11,089 nt of DNA. Origin: an uncultured Mogibacterium sp. (GTDB lineage: Bacteria; Bacillota_A; Clostridia; Peptostreptococcales; Anaerovoracaceae). Every line of letters begins with the position of its first letter. The first letter of the stretch is position 1. The notes under the pieces are model-generated. The model was given only the letters and a program-made list of their open reading frames with translations. It ran no database searches and was not told the origin of the DNA. Position numbers and translations under genes: made by a program. Positions 1 to 8,560 of this stretch are shown piece after piece. The stretch lies in assembly GCF_938039775.1 (NCBI RefSeq), contig NZ_CALHTQ010000077.1:1-11089 (forward strand). The letters are read 5' to 3'.

Positions 1-174
1 TTCAGTAACTCCAAGTCCTTTTGCAATATACTTCGTCAAAGTAGTCTTGCCAGTTCCGAGGTCACCGATTAGAGCCACAATATCACCTGGTTCTAGCTTA
101 GAAGCCAGTTCCATTCCAAACGCTTCAGTATCATGCTCATTATTTATATAAATAATCTGTTCCTGAACACTCAT
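1..174 (-). CDS. tsaE: TsaE, tRNA t6A threonylcarbamoyladenosine biosynthesis ATPase (N-terminal part, runs off left edge)
   Basis: TsaE (YjeE) is the small cytoplasmic ATPase that works with TsaB and TsaD to put N6-threonylcarbamoyl on A37 of ANN-decoding tRNAs. Only the first 58 residues are in the window. They contain the family's Walker A, GDLGTGKTT (residues 37-45), preceded by the usual strand reading LEPGDIVALI, and followed by the helix ending IAKGLGV. The Walker B and the C-terminal half lie beyond the left edge. The ATG at 172-174 is 14 bp downstream of the pepV stop, so co-transcription with pepV is likely. Its ribosome binding site is weak (AAGACGAG just upstream), which suggests reliance on ribosomes arriving from pepV. 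In many Bacillota tsaE is followed by tsaB, rimI and tsaD; that cannot be checked here. Confidence 0.93.
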   Translation of the reverse strand, partial: MSVQEQIIYINNEHDTEAFGMELASKLEPGDIVALIGDLGTGKTTLTKYIAKGLGVTE

Positions 175-188
175 ATCTCGTCTTATGC

Positions 189-1616
189 CTACTTGCAGCA
201 GAGCTTATACACTGTAGAAGCATATATCTTTGCCATCTTACTATATGAATCTAGAGAAATTCTCTCATCGGTCATGTGCATGCAATCATCTTCCCACGGG
301 AAGAGTCCGCCAAAGGCCAGAACGCCATCAAAATGTTTAGCATACGTTCCTCCACCGATTACTACTGGCTCACTATCTAAGTCTCCTGAGAAATCTCTGT
401 AAGCCTCCATAAGAGTCTTTACGAAATCATCCTCAGGATCTACGTATATCGCTTTTTCATCAGTGCCCTTTACGATGCCCTGATTAGGTCCAAGTACACT
501 CTCTATACCGTTTAGAACTGCTGAATTCTCATATGTCACAGGAACTCTTATGTTGAGTTTCATTGTAGCAATTTCGTCGTTAATCTCAATAGTTCCAACA
601 TTTACGATTACCTTACCCGATGGAGCATCCTCAAACTGGCACTCAAGATGCTCTCCGTTAAGGTCAAATCCTATGTACTCGTTATAGAAATCGATAAATT
701 CAGTTACCTCGTCTCCCACTAATTCCAGTTTGCCTAGAAACTGCATGAGTATGCTGATAGCATTTAGACCCTTGTGTGGGACTGAACCATGCGCAGCAAC
801 ACCATGTGCCTCAATAGCGAGAGATGTTCCCGTCTTCTTAGCAGTAACATCGTATCCACTCTCTTCTTTATATGACTTAACGAGCGCGATAATCTCATCA
901 TATCTCGCTTTATCATCAGATGCGACAACCGCTTTGGCATGTGCTGGAACTGCATTTGCCGCTAGTCCGCCCTGAACCTTACTTAGTACAAGCCCTTCTT
1001 TAGCAGTATGCTTCTTGAGCTTCTGTGCTATATCAAAGATTAAAATTCCCTTCTCTCCATTAATAACAGGGAAGTCTGCATCTGGAGTAATTCCAAAATC
1101 AGGCATCTCTGCCACTTCTCTATAGTGGATAGCGCTTTCCTTACCAGTCTCCTCATCGAGACCAGCGATCAGTTTAATCGTTTTCTTAGGTGTGATACCT
1201 GCATCTTTGATAGCCTTCATGGCAAATAGTGCAGCAATCACTGGTCCTTTATCGTCTGCAGTTCCACGACCATACATGAATCCGTCTTCAATCACTGGAT
1301 TAAACGGTCCGTGTTTCCAGTCATCAGATACGGGAACTACATCGAGGTGCCCTACAATACCGAATGTTTCTTCACCTGGATCACCAGGAAATACAATTTC
1401 ACCAACATAGTTGTCATAGTTGCGAACCTCAAACCCCATGCTCTCGCCGAGCCTAAGAAGTTCTTCAAGCGATTCCTGAACCCCCTTTCCAAAAGGATAC
1501 ACTTCTCCTTCAGGTGTTCTTATAGGCTCTGACTTCACGCTATCAATTTTTACTTGCTTAGCAAGCTCCTCAATCATCTCGGAATTTGATTTTTCTAAAT
1601 ATTCGATATAATCCAT
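189..1616 (-). CDS. pepV: PepV-type dipeptidase, M20 metallopeptidase family
   Basis: This is a cytoplasmic zinc aminopeptidase that cleaves dipeptides with broad specificity, the final step in using imported peptides. The 475 residues match the usual PepV length (about 465-475). M20 signatures appear in order: HLDVVP at 90-95 (metal His90, Asp92), GRGTADDKG at 116-124 (bridging Asp122), DEETG at 154-158 (catalytic and metal-binding Glu pair), TPDADFP at 177-183 (metal Asp179), the lid-domain AHGSVPHKG at 275-283, NIRVPV at 355-360, and MHMTDE at 446-451 (metal His447). No signal peptide is visible. The ATG start has a GAGGT ribosome binding site 6 nt upstream. The gene follows a solute-binding lipoprotein by 66 bp with no clear terminator between them, and precedes tsaE by 14 bp. 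The neighbouring lipoprotein makes a joint role in amino acid or peptide uptake plausible, but this is inference. Confidence 0.93.
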   Translation of the reverse strand: MDYIEYLEKSNSEMIEELAKQVKIDSVKSEPIRTPEGEVYPFGKGVQESLEELLRLGESMGFEVRNYDNYVGEIVFPGDPGEETFGIVGHLDVVPVSDDWKHGPFNPVIEDGFMYGRGTADDKGPVIAALFAMKAIKDAGITPKKTIKLIAGLDEETGKESAIHYREVAEMPDFGITPDADFPVINGEKGILIFDIAQKLKKHTAKEGLVLSKVQGGLAANAVPAHAKAVVASDDKARYDEIIALVKSYKEESGYDVTAKKTGTSLAIEAHGVAAHGSVPHKGLNAISILMQFLGKLELVGDEVTEFIDFYNEYIGFDLNGEHLECQFEDAPSGKVIVNVGTIEINDEIATMKLNIRVPVTYENSAVLNGIESVLGPNQGIVKGTDEKAIYVDPEDDFVKTLMEAYRDFSGDLDSEPVVIGGGTYAKHFDGVLAFGGLFPWEDDCMHMTDERISLDSYSKMAKIYASTVYKLCCK

Positions 1617-1682
1617 TTCATTACCTCAATCTATAAAGCATGCATTATCGACATTTAAGTCCTTTAAAAAGGTTTTTGAGCT

Positions 1683-2963
1683 CTACTTAATTTTCTCCAT
1701 GGTCTCTGCCGTGGTCGCCTCATTGGTTACGTATAGCGAAATAACTTTTCCAGACTTTATAGTCGATAAGTTAACTGACTTAACGGGGTTTCCATCACTA
1801 TCAAAGGTGAATACTCCAGTCGCACCTCGTACACCAGATAGCTCTGATAAAGCTTTTCTTATATCTGCTGGTTTCTTTGAATTGGCCTTATTGATTGCGT
1901 TAATCGCTAGCAGATATGAATCATATCCTAGAGCTGCATTACTAGTAGGTTCTGAATCATTTCCATACTTGTTCGCATACTCGATGACGAATCTCTGCGT
2001 CTCTGCTGTTACTGATTTTGTCGTCGTCTTACCTGCACTAAATACAGAGTCAGATGGAAATACAACCTTTATATTAGGGTGCATTTTCATCATATATACA
2101 AATTCTTCTGAATTCCAAGAAGAGCTACCTATAAAAGTAATCTTATCCTCGAGATTTTCCTTTTCTATTGCAGAAAACAATTTGTCCGACTTTTCAGCAC
2201 CAAACGGAAGCATCACAACATCAGCACCAGATGCTCTTATGTTTTTAACAAGCTTCCCAAATCCTTCAAAATCAACATCTACAGACTTTTTATATACTAT
2301 CGACGACGAACTCGAAGATGAATCACTAGCAGAGCTTTGTTCAAGCTCAATTACTTTAGAAGTAAAGCCTCTCTGCATCGTAGTATTTGCACTATCATTC
2401 TTCATTGACACAATCGCCATCTTTCTAGAGCCGAGCACACTATATGCATATTCGGCTAATCCTGCACCTCTCTGCGATTCAGTTATTGAAGCTCTAAAAT
2501 AGTATTTGTTATTCTCTGTTATAAGAGGATTTACAGCAGACGGTGTAATCGCAGGAATCTTTGCAGCCTCAATATAAGGAGATGCAACCATTGAGTTCGC
2601 TTCTCCAGCACTTCCAATTATAACAGCAGGCTTCATCTTAATAAGATTCTGAATCGCACCCTTCGCCGAGTTTATATCCGACTGATTATCAACTCTCACA
2701 AGCTTAATCTTGATTCCATTAACATTGCCATAAATGGAATTTGCAAGCTCAATACCTTTGATTTCCTCCTCTCCCTGCTCTTTGAATTCGCCAGAGCTAG
2801 GCTCGTATATACCAATGGTTATAGTGTTCTCTTCACCTACTACCTGCTTATCTATAAAAGTCTTTTTGAAATTGTCAAAGGTCGTGCATCCACTTAATAC
2901 TCCTGCTAAAATAAACGACATTATCGCGATGGATACCGACTTAAGTTTCTTTTTGTTATTCAA
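1683..2963 (-). CDS. solute-binding lipoprotein, branched-chain amino acid (LivJ/Peripla_BP_6) type
   Basis: Extracytoplasmic ligand-binding protein with a type I periplasmic-binding fold, normally the receptor of an amino acid ABC importer. The N terminus is a lipoprotein signal: a lysine-rich n-region (residues 3-8), a hydrophobic core (9-22) and a lipobox LSGC with lipidated Cys26. The fold begins with [12 protein letters not shown] (47-58); typical family segments follow at 111-145 ([21 protein letters not shown]), 244-252 (ASGADVVML) and 342-356 ([15 protein letters not shown]). A serine-rich insertion lies at 210-221. The start is TTG at 2961-2963, which overlaps the dusB stop by 8 bp. 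AAGAGG 9 nt upstream, together with the lysine-rich n-region, supports this start over the internal ATG at codon 15. No permease or ATPase gene is adjacent, so it is an orphan receptor within this window. The ligand is unknown; branched-chain amino acids, other amino acids or a sensory role are all possible. Confidence 0.85.
   Translation of the reverse strand: MNNKKKLKSVSIAIMSFILAGVLSGCTTFDNFKKTFIDKQVVGEENTITIGIYEPSSGEFKEQGEEEIKGIELANSIYGNVNGIKIKLVRVDNQSDINSAKGAIQNLIKMKPAVIIGSAGEANSMVASPYIEAAKIPAITPSAVNPLITENNKYYFRASITESQRGAGLAEYAYSVLGSRKMAIVSMKNDSANTTMQRGFTSKVIELEQSSASDSSSSSSSIVYKKSVDVDFEGFGKLVKNIRASGADVVMLPFGAEKSDKLFSAIEKENLEDKITFIGSSSWNSEEFVYMMKMHPNIKVVFPSDSVFSAGKTTTKSVTAETQRFVIEYANKYGNDSEPTSNAALGYDSYLLAINAINKANSKKPADIRKALSELSGVRGATGVFTFDSDGNPVKSVNLSTIKSGKVISLYVTNEATTAETMEKIK
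2301..2336 (-). other. serine-rich insertion in the solute-binding lipoprotein
   Basis: Codons 210-221 encode [12 protein letters not shown], including seven consecutive serines. They use a mixture of AGC, AGT, TCT, TCA and TCG codons with a short TCG run, so this is not a pure triplet repeat. It falls in a loop between a helix and the strand leading into the segment ending ASGADVVML, where family members usually have a short Gly-rich turn. It is probably surface exposed. Confidence 0.8.
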
Positions 2964-3921
2964 TGTTCAAAGCCTCTTTCATCTCTGCTTGTGTTTCAAT
3001 AGTGTTAATCTTACCACGGAGCTTCGATGCTCCCTTCACCCCTTTAGTATACCATGCGACGAACTTTCTCATCTCTCTTACCGCTGAATACTCATCCTTA
3101 AGCTCAATAAGTTCATCGAGATGTCTGCTCATCATCGCACTAATCTCACTTACAGTAGGGCGCTTAGGTATTTCTTCTCCACGCAGTGCAGCATTTAGCT
3201 CTCTAAATATCCAGGGATTTCCCATAGCGCCTCTTGCTACCATGACAAAGTCGCATCCAGTCTCCTTCATCATGCGTACTCCGTCTTCACCTGTAAAAAC
3301 ATCTCCATTCCCAATTACCGGAATAGATACGGCTTCTTTGACCTGTCTGATGATATCCCAGTCAGCTTCTCCTGAATAATACTGCTGGCGAGTTCTACCA
3401 TGAACTGCTACAGCAGCGGCACCTGCACTAGATATCGCCTTTGCAATCTCTGGTGCGTTTATAGAATTCTCGTCGAAGCCCTTTCTTATCTTTACGGTTA
3501 CTGGCTTCTCAGACTTTTTTACAACCTCGTATACTATATCGTATACGAGATCTGGATTCTTCATCAGAGCAGAACCGTCACCGTTCTTTACGACCTTTGG
3601 TACGGGACATCCCATGTTGATATCAAGGATTGCATTTGCATGAGAGTTCAGCTCAGATGCCGCATATGCCATAACTTCTGGCTCGCTACCGAATATCTGA
3701 ACTGCTGTTAACCCTGATTCTGGAGATATATAAAGAAGCTTAGGAGTCTTTCTATCCCCATAATAAAGGCCCTTTGCGCTAACCATCTCCGTGCACGTCA
3801 TAGCCGCTCCTTGCTCTTCGCAAAGACGTCTTGTTACTGCATCTGTCACACCAGCAAGTGGTGCAAGTATAAATGGATTTGGCAGCTCAACATCGCCAAT
3901 CAAGTATCTACTATCTGACAT
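2956..3921 (-). CDS. dusB: tRNA-dihydrouridine synthase, DusB type
   Basis: FMN-dependent enzyme that reduces specific D-loop uridines of tRNA to dihydrouridine using NADPH. The 321 residues fit the family (about 320-335). Visible motifs: [12 protein letters not shown] at 21-32 (FMN-binding loop), EMVSAKGL at 45-52, QIFGSEP at 75-81, [10 protein letters not shown] at 100-109 with the catalytic Cys105, VKIRKG at 143-148 (Lys144), VHGRTR at 173-178 (His174), GNGD at 204-207 and ARGAMGNPW at 229-237 (phosphate-binding). The last 80 residues form the helical tRNA-binding domain. The ATG overlaps the coaX stop as TAATG. The nearest purine-rich site (AGAGGAAG) is about 13 nt upstream, rather far, so translational coupling to coaX probably decides initiation. 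coaX and dusB near ftsH is a common Bacillota arrangement. The exact tRNA positions modified cannot be read from sequence. Confidence 0.94.
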   Translation of the reverse strand: MSDSRYLIGDVELPNPFILAPLAGVTDAVTRRLCEEQGAAMTCTEMVSAKGLYYGDRKTPKLLYISPESGLTAVQIFGSEPEVMAYAASELNSHANAILDINMGCPVPKVVKNGDGSALMKNPDLVYDIVYEVVKKSEKPVTVKIRKGFDENSINAPEIAKAISSAGAAAVAVHGRTRQQYYSGEADWDIIRQVKEAVSIPVIGNGDVFTGEDGVRMMKETGCDFVMVARGAMGNPWIFRELNAALRGEEIPKRPTVSEISAMMSRHLDELIELKDEYSAVREMRKFVAWYTKGVKGASKLRGKINTIETQAEMKEALNIE

Positions 3922-4727
3922 TAATCGTGTTTCTTCCTCTGTGATTTATTTCTCTCGTATATGAGCACTAATCCATCAAGAGTTAGCCTCTTTTCAATGA
4001 CATCGATGCACTTAACGCCATTTTCGACCATAGGTGCGAGTCCTCCGGTTGCTATTACCTTAATTGCGTCATAATCTTTGCCGTAATTATCTACAAGTTC
4101 CTGCTTCATTCCCTCTACGATATGCTCAGTAAGTCCCATATGACCATACACAAGTCCTGACTGCATGCTCTCGATAGTGTTCTTGCAAATCATATTGCCA
4201 GGAATCTCTAAATCAACATGTGGCAACTTAGCGGTCTGCTCAAAAAGTGCCTTTGCCGAAATTTTGATTCCGGGTGCAATTGTGCCACCCAGGTATTCTC
4301 CGTCTTCAGTGATAGCACAGAACGTCGTTGCTGTTCCGAAGTCAATGACTATAAGTGGACCCTTATACTTGTGGTGAGCCGCAACAGCATTTACAATTCT
4401 ATCCGATCCAATCTGCCTTGGATCATCGCACTTAATTTTAAGTCCAGTTTTTACCCCAGTCTCAACAACTAGCGGTGATACGTGCAGGTACTTGTAGCAC
4501 ATATGCTGCAAGGCAAAAAGCAGCGAAGGCACGACAGAGGATATAATTACGTCGTCAATGTCAGCTGGGTCAATGCCCTCATGTCTGAACACCTGCTCGA
4601 CTAAAATCCCGTACTCGTCTGCACTTCGCCTGCTATCTGTAGCAAGTCGCCAGCTGGTAATGAGCTGCGACTTGCTGAACACGCCTATCACTATATTTGT
4701 ATTTCCTACATCAACAGCTAGAAGCAT
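3921..4727 (-). CDS. coaX: type III pantothenate kinase CoaX
   Basis: Catalyses ATP-dependent phosphorylation of pantothenate, the first committed step of coenzyme A synthesis, as a dimer of ASKHA-fold subunits in the cytoplasm. The 268 residues match the type III family. Motifs: AVDVGNTN at 4-11 (phosphate loop 1), [11 protein letters not shown] at 107-117 with the likely catalytic base Asp109, [10 protein letters not shown] at 127-136 (phosphate loop 2 and monovalent cation site), GGTIAPGI at 147-154, and ATGGLA at 226-231 (adenosine motif). The ATG lies 1 bp after the regulator's stop codon. A strong GGAGG inside the regulator's last codons sits 9 nt upstream, so translation is probably coupled. 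The enzyme class is known to be insensitive to CoA feedback, which could make transcriptional control more relevant. Whether the adjacent regulator provides that control is unknown. Confidence 0.95.
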   Translation of the reverse strand: MLLAVDVGNTNIVIGVFSKSQLITSWRLATDSRRSADEYGILVEQVFRHEGIDPADIDDVIISSVVPSLLFALQHMCYKYLHVSPLVVETGVKTGLKIKCDDPRQIGSDRIVNAVAAHHKYKGPLIVIDFGTATTFCAITEDGEYLGGTIAPGIKISAKALFEQTAKLPHVDLEIPGNMICKNTIESMQSGLVYGHMGLTEHIVEGMKQELVDNYGKDYDAIKVIATGGLAPMVENGVKCIDVIEKRLTLDGLVLIYERNKSQRKKHD

Positions 4728-4728
4728 T

Positions 4729-6300
4729 TTAGTGATCCTCCATTCTCCTTAGAGCCAGTGCCATAGTCAGGCCTGGAATAATTCTGTTTCCTGTAAGCTC
4801 TGCGCCGAGAATTTCATTGATTCGCTTTAGTCTGTATTGAACTGTATTATTATGAATATTCATAAACTCTGCAGTCTTGTTACTATTCATTCCTGCATCA
4901 AGAACAAAGGTTTCAAGCGTTTCTAGAAGCAATCTGCCTTTGTTTAAAGATACCTCTCTCTCAAATGGTTCTAGAAGATCAAGATAAATCTTTTTGAGTA
5001 CGCTACCCTGCATCTGAATATTAATACAGTTGCAAACCATCGACATCTCGTACTTAGTAAATACTCTCTTGTAAGGAAATACAGTCTCCACATTATTCCA
5101 AGTCTCATTAATCATCTTGAAACCATCGATTGCACTATCCAGTTCCTCAATACCTGTGGAGTGGAAAATTCTTACATCCTTACGTCCCTCCTTGAGGTCA
5201 TCATACATTCTGAGGCAATCATTCTTGAGCTGAACACCTTTATCCTCACCTGCATCGGCGTAAATCATACCGTAATACTCATTTCCTTCGATGAGAGGAA
5301 GTATACCAAAGCCTTTTTCAGACTTGTATTTCTCTAGAATATCCTGCGATACCCTGTTATTAATTCCATTCGCATAGAACACACTGATAAACTGTTTGCC
5401 CTTTAGTCCAGCCTCATCGATTAGAGTATAGCAGAAGGTGAGATCGCCTCTGATAGCTGACTTGATAAACTCAGCCCTCGAATCACGTTCTGGAGTATAC
5501 TTCCACATGCCCATAGCAAGTTCTATAATCTCTGCGAGCTTCTTGATTTCAGTAGCTGAATAATTATCCTCGTTATCGACAATCATCAGGATATGCTTCT
5601 CATTGTTGATATCGATAGTTCCCCAGTAGGTTATGACATCGTTAATGTTGACCTGAGTGAATAATGTCGAGTGCGACACATCCATCTTCTTAGCCTGAAC
5701 TATAGCGTTATCAATAGTCTCTTCATGACGAGTTTCAATAGTGAGAATAGGATTGAACTCAGCTGTCATCAAGATAGCCTGGTAATCGTTATTAATAGCC
5801 GCCTCTTTGAGCGCACTCTGGAAATTTCTGTGTTTCTCAAAGTTAAGGAGGTGATAAATCGTGTTATTTAGAATGTTGTCACTGTAATTATGTCCGTACA
5901 GGATTTTATCTAGCACCTGCTCCATAAGCACTGCATAAGTAGTCTCCTTATCATCAGGAATAACGGTAATAAGGAGTCCGTTTTCCTCTGCTGTCTTGAT
6001 TACTTTCGGATCTACCGCCCTTACACCTTCCTCATGTAGAAAGATTACAAGTGTTGCAATCGCCTTTTTCCCGAAGCCAACGACAATACGGCACTGAGCA
6101 TCGATATCATCCTTACAGTTCCAGAAATGAGTCAGGACCATCTGTTCCTTAACTCCGTTGCGCTCAATTCCCTTCTCGTAATCGATTTCATCGAAAACTG
6201 AGAGTGTTCGCACTCTTCTGTCCATCTTTCTTTTGCAGGAAATTACGGTGCTACCCTTGAACGCATCCAAGTTAAGGCAATCTTCTACAGTTATCCTCAT
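4729..6300 (-). CDS. PucR-family transcriptional regulator
   Basis: Predicted DNA-binding regulator with PucR architecture. The N-terminal 1-125 resembles the PucR ligand-sensing domain: it opens with ITVEDCLNLDAFKGSTVIS (3-21), continues with VRTLSVFDEID (30-40) and MVLTHF (54-59), and closes with LLITVIPDD (109-117). The middle (about 130-450) is poorly recognisable and may hold a degenerate sensory domain. The C-terminal 456-515 is a clear PucR-type helix-turn-helix: LLETLETFV, then KTAEFMNIHNNTVQYRLKRI (475-494), then the closing helix MALALRRM. Founding members control purine catabolism; relatives control sugar acid or amino acid pathways, so the target cannot be named. The ATG has AAGGAG 7 nt upstream. 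The gene is 33 bp after ftsH and 1 bp before coaX, so it is probably co-transcribed with both. No frame disruption is visible. Confidence 0.87.
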   Translation of the reverse strand: MRITVEDCLNLDAFKGSTVISCKRKMDRRVRTLSVFDEIDYEKGIERNGVKEQMVLTHFWNCKDDIDAQCRIVVGFGKKAIATLVIFLHEEGVRAVDPKVIKTAEENGLLITVIPDDKETTYAVLMEQVLDKILYGHNYSDNILNNTIYHLLNFEKHRNFQSALKEAAINNDYQAILMTAEFNPILTIETRHEETIDNAIVQAKKMDVSHSTLFTQVNINDVITYWGTIDINNEKHILMIVDNEDNYSATEIKKLAEIIELAMGMWKYTPERDSRAEFIKSAIRGDLTFCYTLIDEAGLKGKQFISVFYANGINNRVSQDILEKYKSEKGFGILPLIEGNEYYGMIYADAGEDKGVQLKNDCLRMYDDLKEGRKDVRIFHSTGIEELDSAIDGFKMINETWNNVETVFPYKRVFTKYEMSMVCNCINIQMQGSVLKKIYLDLLEPFEREVSLNKGRLLLETLETFVLDAGMNSNKTAEFMNIHNNTVQYRLKRINEILGAELTGNRIIPGLTMALALRRMEDH

Positions 6301-6333
6301 ATTATTGCTCCTTCAATTACTTTGACTTTGAGC

Positions 6334-8487
6334 CTACTGCTCGCTGTCAGCTTCCGTATCATTCTTAATCTCGTCATCTGTTGCAGGTTCAGTCTCTTTT
6401 GGCTTAACTTCATCTGTCGAATCATCCACATCACCTGAAGTTATCTCTCCTGACAAATCTTCTGCTTTAGCATGTTCAGAACCTTCGTCGCCCTCAGCAA
6501 AGGTAGAATCTTCAAACTTAAGTTCTCCAACTAGGACTGACTGCAGCTCTTTGAGCTTCTCTTCAGCGTCCTTACGTCTTTCTTCCTCGAGTCTTTCGCT
6601 TTCCTTCGCTTCAGCCTTATTAAGCTCTGCGATTTCTTCCTCACGTGCTTTTACATTTTCAGCTAGCTCCTCTGGTGTAACCTTACCATCGTAGAGGTCG
6701 TTGAACTGTTCGCCATCAAGTGTTTCAATCAGAAGCAGTGCTTTAGCAACTCTTTCGAATGCTTCATCGTTCTCCTTCAGAATGTTAGTTGTAGCCTCAT
6801 AGCAGCTCTCAAGGATATGCTTGATTTCAGCATCAATCTCTGAAGCTGTCTCCTCAGAGTAATTCTGTCTTGTGGAAAAATCCTTTCCCAGGAATACTTC
6901 ATCGTTGGAGCTGAAGCTCACTGGACCTAGCTTTGCACTAAATCCATACTTTGTAATCATCTGTCTAGCAATAGCTGTTGCTCTCTCGAGGTCATTGCTT
7001 GCACCAGTGCTGATATCATCTAGCTTGAGTTCCTCAGCAACTCTTCCACCTAGAAGGTGCTTAATCATATTGACCATATCACCCTTTGTCATAAAGAACT
7101 TTTCGTCCTCAGGAAGCGACATAGTGAAACCACCTGCCATTCCCCTTGGAATAATAGTAATCTGATGAACTGGGTCAGAGTTAGGAAGAGCCTTCATAAC
7201 TATGGCATGTCCGGCCTCATGGTATGCAGTCAGCTTTCTCTCTGCATCTGAAATCACTCTCGACTTCTTAGCAGGTCCAGCCATTACCTTAGTTGTTGCT
7301 TCCTCGATTTCATCCATTCTAATCTTAGTACCATTACGTCGAGCAGTCAGAAGTGCTGCCTCGTTGACTAGGTTCTCAATATCAGCTGGCGAGAATCCAG
7401 GTGTTCTCCTTGCGAGAATCTCGATAGTAACATCATCGGCAAGCGGCTTATTCTTGGTATGAATCTTGAATATTTCCTCTCTAGCCTTAACGTCAGGCAT
7501 ACCGATGACAATCTGCCTGTCAAATCTTCCTGGACGAAGTAGCGCTGGGTCTAGTACGTCAGGTCTATTTGTCGCAGCTAGAATGATTATTCCTGAATTC
7601 CCATCAAAACCATCCATCTCTACTAATAGCTGGTTTAGTGTCTGTTCACGCTCATCGTTTCCGCCACCAAGGCCTGCACCTCTCTTACGTCCTACAGCAT
7701 CGATTTCATCTATGAATATAATGCATGGTGCATTCTTCTTTGCCTGTTCAAATAGGTCTCTTACACGCGAAGCACCCACACCTACGAACATCTCTACGAA
7801 GTCAGAACCTGAAATCGTAAAGAATGGAACTCCAGCTTCACCAGCTGTAGCTCTTGAGATGTATGTCTTACCAGTACCTGGGTTTCCTACGAGCAGTACG
7901 CCCTTAGGAATTCTAGCACCCAAATTCGAGTATTTTGCAGGATTCTTAAGAAAGTCAACTATCTCCTCTAGTTCTTCCTTCTCTTCCTTAAGACCAGCTA
8001 CGTCTTCAAAACGTATATTTTTGCCATTTTCTTTGTACAGCTTCGCTCTGTTCTTACCAAACTGAAAAGCTTTACTGTTGCCGCCCTGACTCATCATGAA
8101 ATAGAATAGGAATCCTAGCGCAACTACCATGATAATCGTCGGTAGAAGCGAGAAGAAGTTAACACTGCTCTGCGGTGGATCACTAGCCAGCTTAAGCTTG
8201 CCTTCCTTAACTTGAGGGAACACATAGCTGTTCTCTAACCAGCTAATTTCAACAACTGAAGGCGCATAAGCGTATTCCTTATTGCCATTCCTAAGTGTTG
8301 CCGTCATCTTTCGGTCTGTTATATTTAATGTCTTGTATTTCCCCTTTTCGAGGTGAGTTGCAAATGTTGAGAATTTAACTTCGGTTGTCTTCTTGGCGCC
8401 GCCTACTCCTTTATAGAAAAACGCTACCCCAAGGACCACCGCAAATATAACCAAATATATTGCAAAATTCTTAATAAATCTCTTCAA
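6334..8487 (-). CDS. ftsH: ATP-dependent zinc metalloprotease FtsH
   Basis: Membrane-anchored hexameric AAA+ protease that extracts and degrades membrane and regulatory proteins. Order: TM1 at about 8-25, extracytoplasmic domain about 26-108, TM2 about 109-132, then AAA+ with Walker A GNPGTGKT (200-207), pore loop FVG (234-236), Walker B IIFIDEID (256-263) and the second region of homology [19 protein letters not shown] (305-323). The protease domain has HEAGH (423-427) and the third zinc ligand Asp499 in ASNDLERA. The 717 residues exceed the usual 600-650 because of a charged, then acidic, tail from about 610. Walker A has Asn where most FtsH proteins have Pro. The start is TTG (8485-8487) with GAGGGG 8 nt upstream; an in-frame TAA directly precedes it, so no upstream start is possible. 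It follows tilS by 88 bp and appears to have its own promoter. Confidence 0.96.
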   Translation of the reverse strand: MKRFIKNFAIYLVIFAVVLGVAFFYKGVGGAKKTTEVKFSTFATHLEKGKYKTLNITDRKMTATLRNGNKEYAYAPSVVEISWLENSYVFPQVKEGKLKLASDPPQSSVNFFSLLPTIIMVVALGFLFYFMMSQGGNSKAFQFGKNRAKLYKENGKNIRFEDVAGLKEEKEELEEIVDFLKNPAKYSNLGARIPKGVLLVGNPGTGKTYISRATAGEAGVPFFTISGSDFVEMFVGVGASRVRDLFEQAKKNAPCIIFIDEIDAVGRKRGAGLGGGNDEREQTLNQLLVEMDGFDGNSGIIILAATNRPDVLDPALLRPGRFDRQIVIGMPDVKAREEIFKIHTKNKPLADDVTIEILARRTPGFSPADIENLVNEAALLTARRNGTKIRMDEIEEATTKVMAGPAKKSRVISDAERKLTAYHEAGHAIVMKALPNSDPVHQITIIPRGMAGGFTMSLPEDEKFFMTKGDMVNMIKHLLGGRVAEELKLDDISTGASNDLERATAIARQMITKYGFSAKLGPVSFSSNDEVFLGKDFSTRQNYSEETASEIDAEIKHILESCYEATTNILKENDEAFERVAKALLLIETLDGEQFNDLYDGKVTPEELAENVKAREEEIAELNKAEAKESERLEEERRKDAEEKLKELQSVLVGELKFEDSTFAEGDEGSEHAKAEDLSGEITSGDVDDSTDEVKPKETEPATDDEIKNDTEADSEQ

Positions 8488-8495
8488 TTATCGTA

Positions 8496-8501
8496 CCCCT
8501 C
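8496..8501 (-). promoter_or_regulatory. ribosome binding site for the ftsH TTG start
   Basis: GAGGGG lies 8 nt upstream of the TTG codon at 8485-8487. With the in-frame stop immediately before that codon, it fixes the ftsH start. The same stretch overlaps an ATG (8501-8503) in another frame that opens a 10-codon ORF ending at 8471, across the ftsH start. Confidence 0.65.
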
Positions 8502-8560
8502 ATATTCCTTTAGTGGTGTTTTTAGTCTAAAATTTGTTATTTTACACAAACTGTCGTGTT

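Noticed and set aside
1660..1680. CCTTTTTAAAGG with nearby T-run after the lipoprotein gene, as a terminator
   Set aside because: The stem could only form with a 2-nt loop and is AT-rich, and the T-run is within the stem instead of after it. pepV is therefore treated as co-transcribed.
1699..2502. 267-codon open frame on the plus strand
   Set aside because: It is entirely antisense to the solute-binding lipoprotein, has no ribosome binding site and no recognisable domain. The Ser/Leu-rich composition is what the reverse of this gene would give.
2956..2963. Possible frameshift fusion of dusB with the lipoprotein
   Set aside because: dusB ends at a normal position after its helical domain. 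The lipoprotein has a complete signal peptide with its own ribosome binding site, so these are two overlapping genes.
3526..3549. CTCGTATAC/GTATACGAG inverted repeat, also a GTATACGA direct repeat
   Set aside because: It lies inside dusB and follows from the amino acid pattern LVYDIVYE (about residues 125-132) using the same Val and Tyr codons. It is not near a start or stop, so a regulatory role is unlikely, although a 9 bp dyad is eye-catching.
7466..8065. 199-codon open frame on the plus strand
   Set aside because: It mirrors the most conserved part of ftsH, and its Pro/Ser-rich product matches no family I know.
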